Below, piece after piece: positions 13,699 to 14,865 of a DNA stretch of 14,865 nt. The translations under genes and the position numbers were made by a program. Positions within the stretch are counted from its first letter, which is position 1. Every line of letters begins with the position of its first letter. Source of the DNA: Candidatus Gastranaerophilales bacterium (GTDB lineage Bacteria > Cyanobacteriota > Vampirovibrionia > Gastranaerophilales > Gastranaerophilaceae); contig CANROV010000033.1 of NCBI GenBank assembly GCA_947632315.1, positions 1 to 14,865 of the forward strand, written 5' to 3'. Under the pieces are notes generated by a model. It worked only from the letters and a program-made list of their open reading frames with translations, made no database searches and was not told where the DNA came from.

Positions 13699-14433
13699 AT
13701 GTATAGATGTACGGAATGTAAAGCAGAATATACCGAATTACCTGAATTTTGTGATTGTGGTAATGATTCATTTGAAGAAATATATGAAAATGACAATGAC
13801 AATGATAATTATTATTATGAAGAAGAGCCTAAATCACGAAGATATAACAATCCTCGCAAAAGATTAACAAAAGAGGAATATCAAGAGTTACAGGAAGAAA
13901 AAGCTGATAAAACAAAATCTATTATTACTTTTTCAGTAGCAGTTTTAATTTGTATAATTTTACTTATATGTCCGCCTCATTTGCCAAAAAGGACTGCTAA
14001 ACCTAAAATTGATCCTAGTACAAAGGTTAAAGTTGAATTTCCTAAAGTTGATCAAATTTGGATAGAACCTAATAAGAATGCTAAATTACCATTGTTAAAT
14101 TCAAGATTATCTAATTTAACTCCCGAACTTCACGAATACTTAGTTGATATGGGACGTGATATTGATAAAAAATGGAAATATCAAATGATTGAAGGAAAAG
14201 GTGATTGTTATATTGAACTTTCTGTTGACAGACAAGGCGGTTTAACTACAAAACGTATATATAAGAAATCCGGTAATGATGATTTAGATAATTCTATTTC
14301 TTTACTGTTATCTAATCTTACATTTATTGGAGTTCCCCCTGAGTCTTATAAAGGTGAACGAATTATTATAAAATTCTCTATGGATAGTTCTACAGGATAT
14401 AAGAGTGTTAATTATCCGTCTATAAAACAATAG
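13699..14433 (+). CDS. Zinc-ribbon/transmembrane protein with TonB-like C-terminal domain
   Basis: A 244-residue single-pass protein. Residues 1-22 form a small zinc ribbon (C4-x2-C7 and C18-x-C20). An acidic Asn/Asp/Tyr tract follows, encoded by a short repeat, then a charged helix (57-72, LTKEEYQELQEE), one membrane segment (about 74-91, SIITFSVAVLICIILLI), and a Pro/Lys-rich stretch. Residues about 140-229 look like a TonB C-terminal domain: DIDKKWKYQMIEGKGDCYIELSVDRQG, then a SGNDDLDNSISLLL helix and GERIIIKFSM. The zinc ribbon would be cytoplasmic and the TonB-like domain periplasmic, a layout that could span the two faces of the membrane. AAAGGA about 8 bases before the ATG; 41 bases after the FHA-like gene. 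Last gene of the set. No ExbB/ExbD is present, so classical energy transduction is doubtful. Confidence 0.75.
   Translation: MYRCTECKAEYTELPEFCDCGNDSFEEIYENDNDNDNYYYEEEPKSRRYNNPRKRLTKEEYQELQEEKADKTKSIITFSVAVLICIILLICPPHLPKRTAKPKIDPSTKVKVEFPKVDQIWIEPNKNAKLPLLNSRLSNLTPELHEYLVDMGRDIDKKWKYQMIEGKGDCYIELSVDRQGGLTTKRIYKKSGNDDLDNSISLLLSNLTFIGVPPESYKGERIIIKFSMDSSTGYKSVNYPSIKQ
13789..13809 (+). repeat. Short AATGAC tandem repeat within the zinc-ribbon gene
   Basis: Three AATGAY units (two AATGAC, one AATGAT) followed by AAT encode the Asn-Asp run in the acidic linker of the zinc-ribbon protein. A six-base unit keeps the frame if copy number changes. Confidence 0.6.
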
Positions 14434-14865
14434 AGTTCATTAAATTTAAAAATTCCGGAAAAGAAATATTGACCCATTGAAATTCATTAATTTTAATGGG
14501 TTTTTTGCATATTAAGCCTGCTGTGTATGCACTCATTGCTATTCTGTGGTCGTGGTAACATTCAATTTCAACATCGCCTGTCAGTGTTGTTTTTCCGTTG
14601 ATGATAAATCCGTCATTTGTTTCTTTTATGTCTGCACCTAATTTTTTAAGTTCTTTATATACGCTGCTTATTCTATCTGCTTCTTTGTTGCGTAAGTCTT
14701 CTGCATTCTTTATAATTGTAGTGCCTTCGGCTTGTGTTGCTACAACTGCCAATATTGGGATTTCATCAATTAATCTTGGTATTATTTCGCCTTCAATTGT
14801 TACTGCTTTAAGATTTGAATATTTTACTCTTATATCAGCTATATCTTCATTAGAAATAACTGTTT
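14420..14865 (-). CDS. aroA: 3-phosphoshikimate 1-carboxyvinyltransferase (EPSP synthase), C-terminal part
   Basis: The last 147 codons of aroA; the gene continues beyond the right edge. The enzyme joins PEP to shikimate-3-phosphate in the cytosolic shikimate pathway to chorismate and aromatic amino acids. Recognisable are RLIDEIPILAVVATQAEG, the NKEADRI motif (equivalent to RETDR in the family), GFIINGKTTLTG, and HDHRIAMSAYTAG near the active site, then SFPEFL close to the stop. A TTG at 14752 is internal (Leu of the IPILAVV strand), not a start. Its 3' end overlaps the convergent zinc-ribbon gene by 14 bases, and its coding strand also carries that gene's terminator in antisense. Stop TAG. 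No terminator of its own is visible in the window. Confidence 0.93.
   Translation of the reverse strand, partial: TVISNEDIADIRVKYSNLKAVTIEGEIIPRLIDEIPILAVVATQAEGTTIIKNAEDLRNKEADRISSVYKELKKLGADIKETNDGFIINGKTTLTGDVEIECYHDHRIAMSAYTAGLICKKPIKINEFQWVNISFPEFLNLMNSIVL
14472..14506 (+). terminator. Intrinsic terminator of the VWA-FHA-TonB-like operon, inside aroA
   Basis: ACCCATT-G-AAATT (14472-14484) pairs with AATTT-T-AATGGGT (14489-14501) around a CATT loop: 13 pairs including one G-U, followed by five more T. It begins 39 bases after the stop of the zinc-ribbon gene and lies wholly within the antisense strand of aroA codons. It lacks a U-tract on the aroA strand, so it is directional. Confidence 0.85.

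Noticed and set aside
14753..14865. aroA start at TTG 14752 (short gene)
   Set aside because: The frame stays open to the window edge and the upstream residues (RLIDEIP) are typical EPSP synthase sequence, so it is an internal codon of a longer gene.
1..14865. CRISPR arrays, insertion sequences, rRNA or tRNA genes, phage genes
   Set aside because: No spaced repeats, transposase motifs, terminal inverted repeats or RNA gene signatures were seen on either strand.

Overview
The window is about 14.9 kb of very AT-rich bacterial DNA with mostly short intergenic gaps. TGA is used as a normal stop (the trkA and trkH homologues both end in TGA), so the standard bacterial code applies. A secreted lytic transglycosylase and a protein with a TonB-like C-terminal domain point to a cell with a periplasm and probably an outer membrane. 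A DUF2229/2-hydroxyacyl-CoA-dehydratase-activase-like protein and a radical SAM protein point to an anaerobic, probably gut-associated organism. The overall style resembles non-photosynthetic cyanobacterial relatives (Gastranaerophilales/Melainabacteria). That assignment is inference only; no marker gene here proves it.

Layout. Positions 26-1689 (minus strand) hold rpsO (S15) with a perfect palindromic terminator and, upstream of it, an M20-family peptidase gene broken by one in-frame TAA. Divergent from the peptidase is a small ribbon-helix-helix regulator (1777-1965), with an inverted repeat between the two genes. A long leader with unusual GC-rich patches (about 2082-2282) precedes a lytic transglycosylase and an NrtR-type Nudix regulator (2283-3575). 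Next come a Lys-rich winged-helix protein and a stand-alone CoA-activase-like Fe-S protein (3785-5541), closed by a terminator. A gap then holds a probable small RNA with its own terminator (about 5650-5790). A radical SAM protein with an N-terminal SPASM-like cysteine motif lies on the minus strand (5790-6785), divergent from a cytoplasmic TPR protein with a forced TTG start (6927-8306).

The second half holds a Trk potassium-uptake pair, trkA-trkH (8418-11258). A separate three-gene set follows with its own promoter (11297-14433): a membrane-anchored VWA protein with a complete MIDAS motif, a polytopic membrane protein with a degenerate FHA-like N-terminal domain, and a zinc-ribbon/transmembrane/TonB-like-C-domain protein. 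This set looks like an uncharacterised envelope complex and is the best candidate for a new system. Its terminator lies inside the antisense strand of aroA, whose 3' end overlaps the last gene of the set by 14 bases; aroA runs off the right edge.

The genes do not form one pathway. They are several independent transcription units: translation (rpsO), peptide turnover (M20 remnant), wall remodelling and NAD-linked regulation, anaerobic Fe-S chemistry, K+ uptake, an envelope complex, and shikimate synthesis (aroA).
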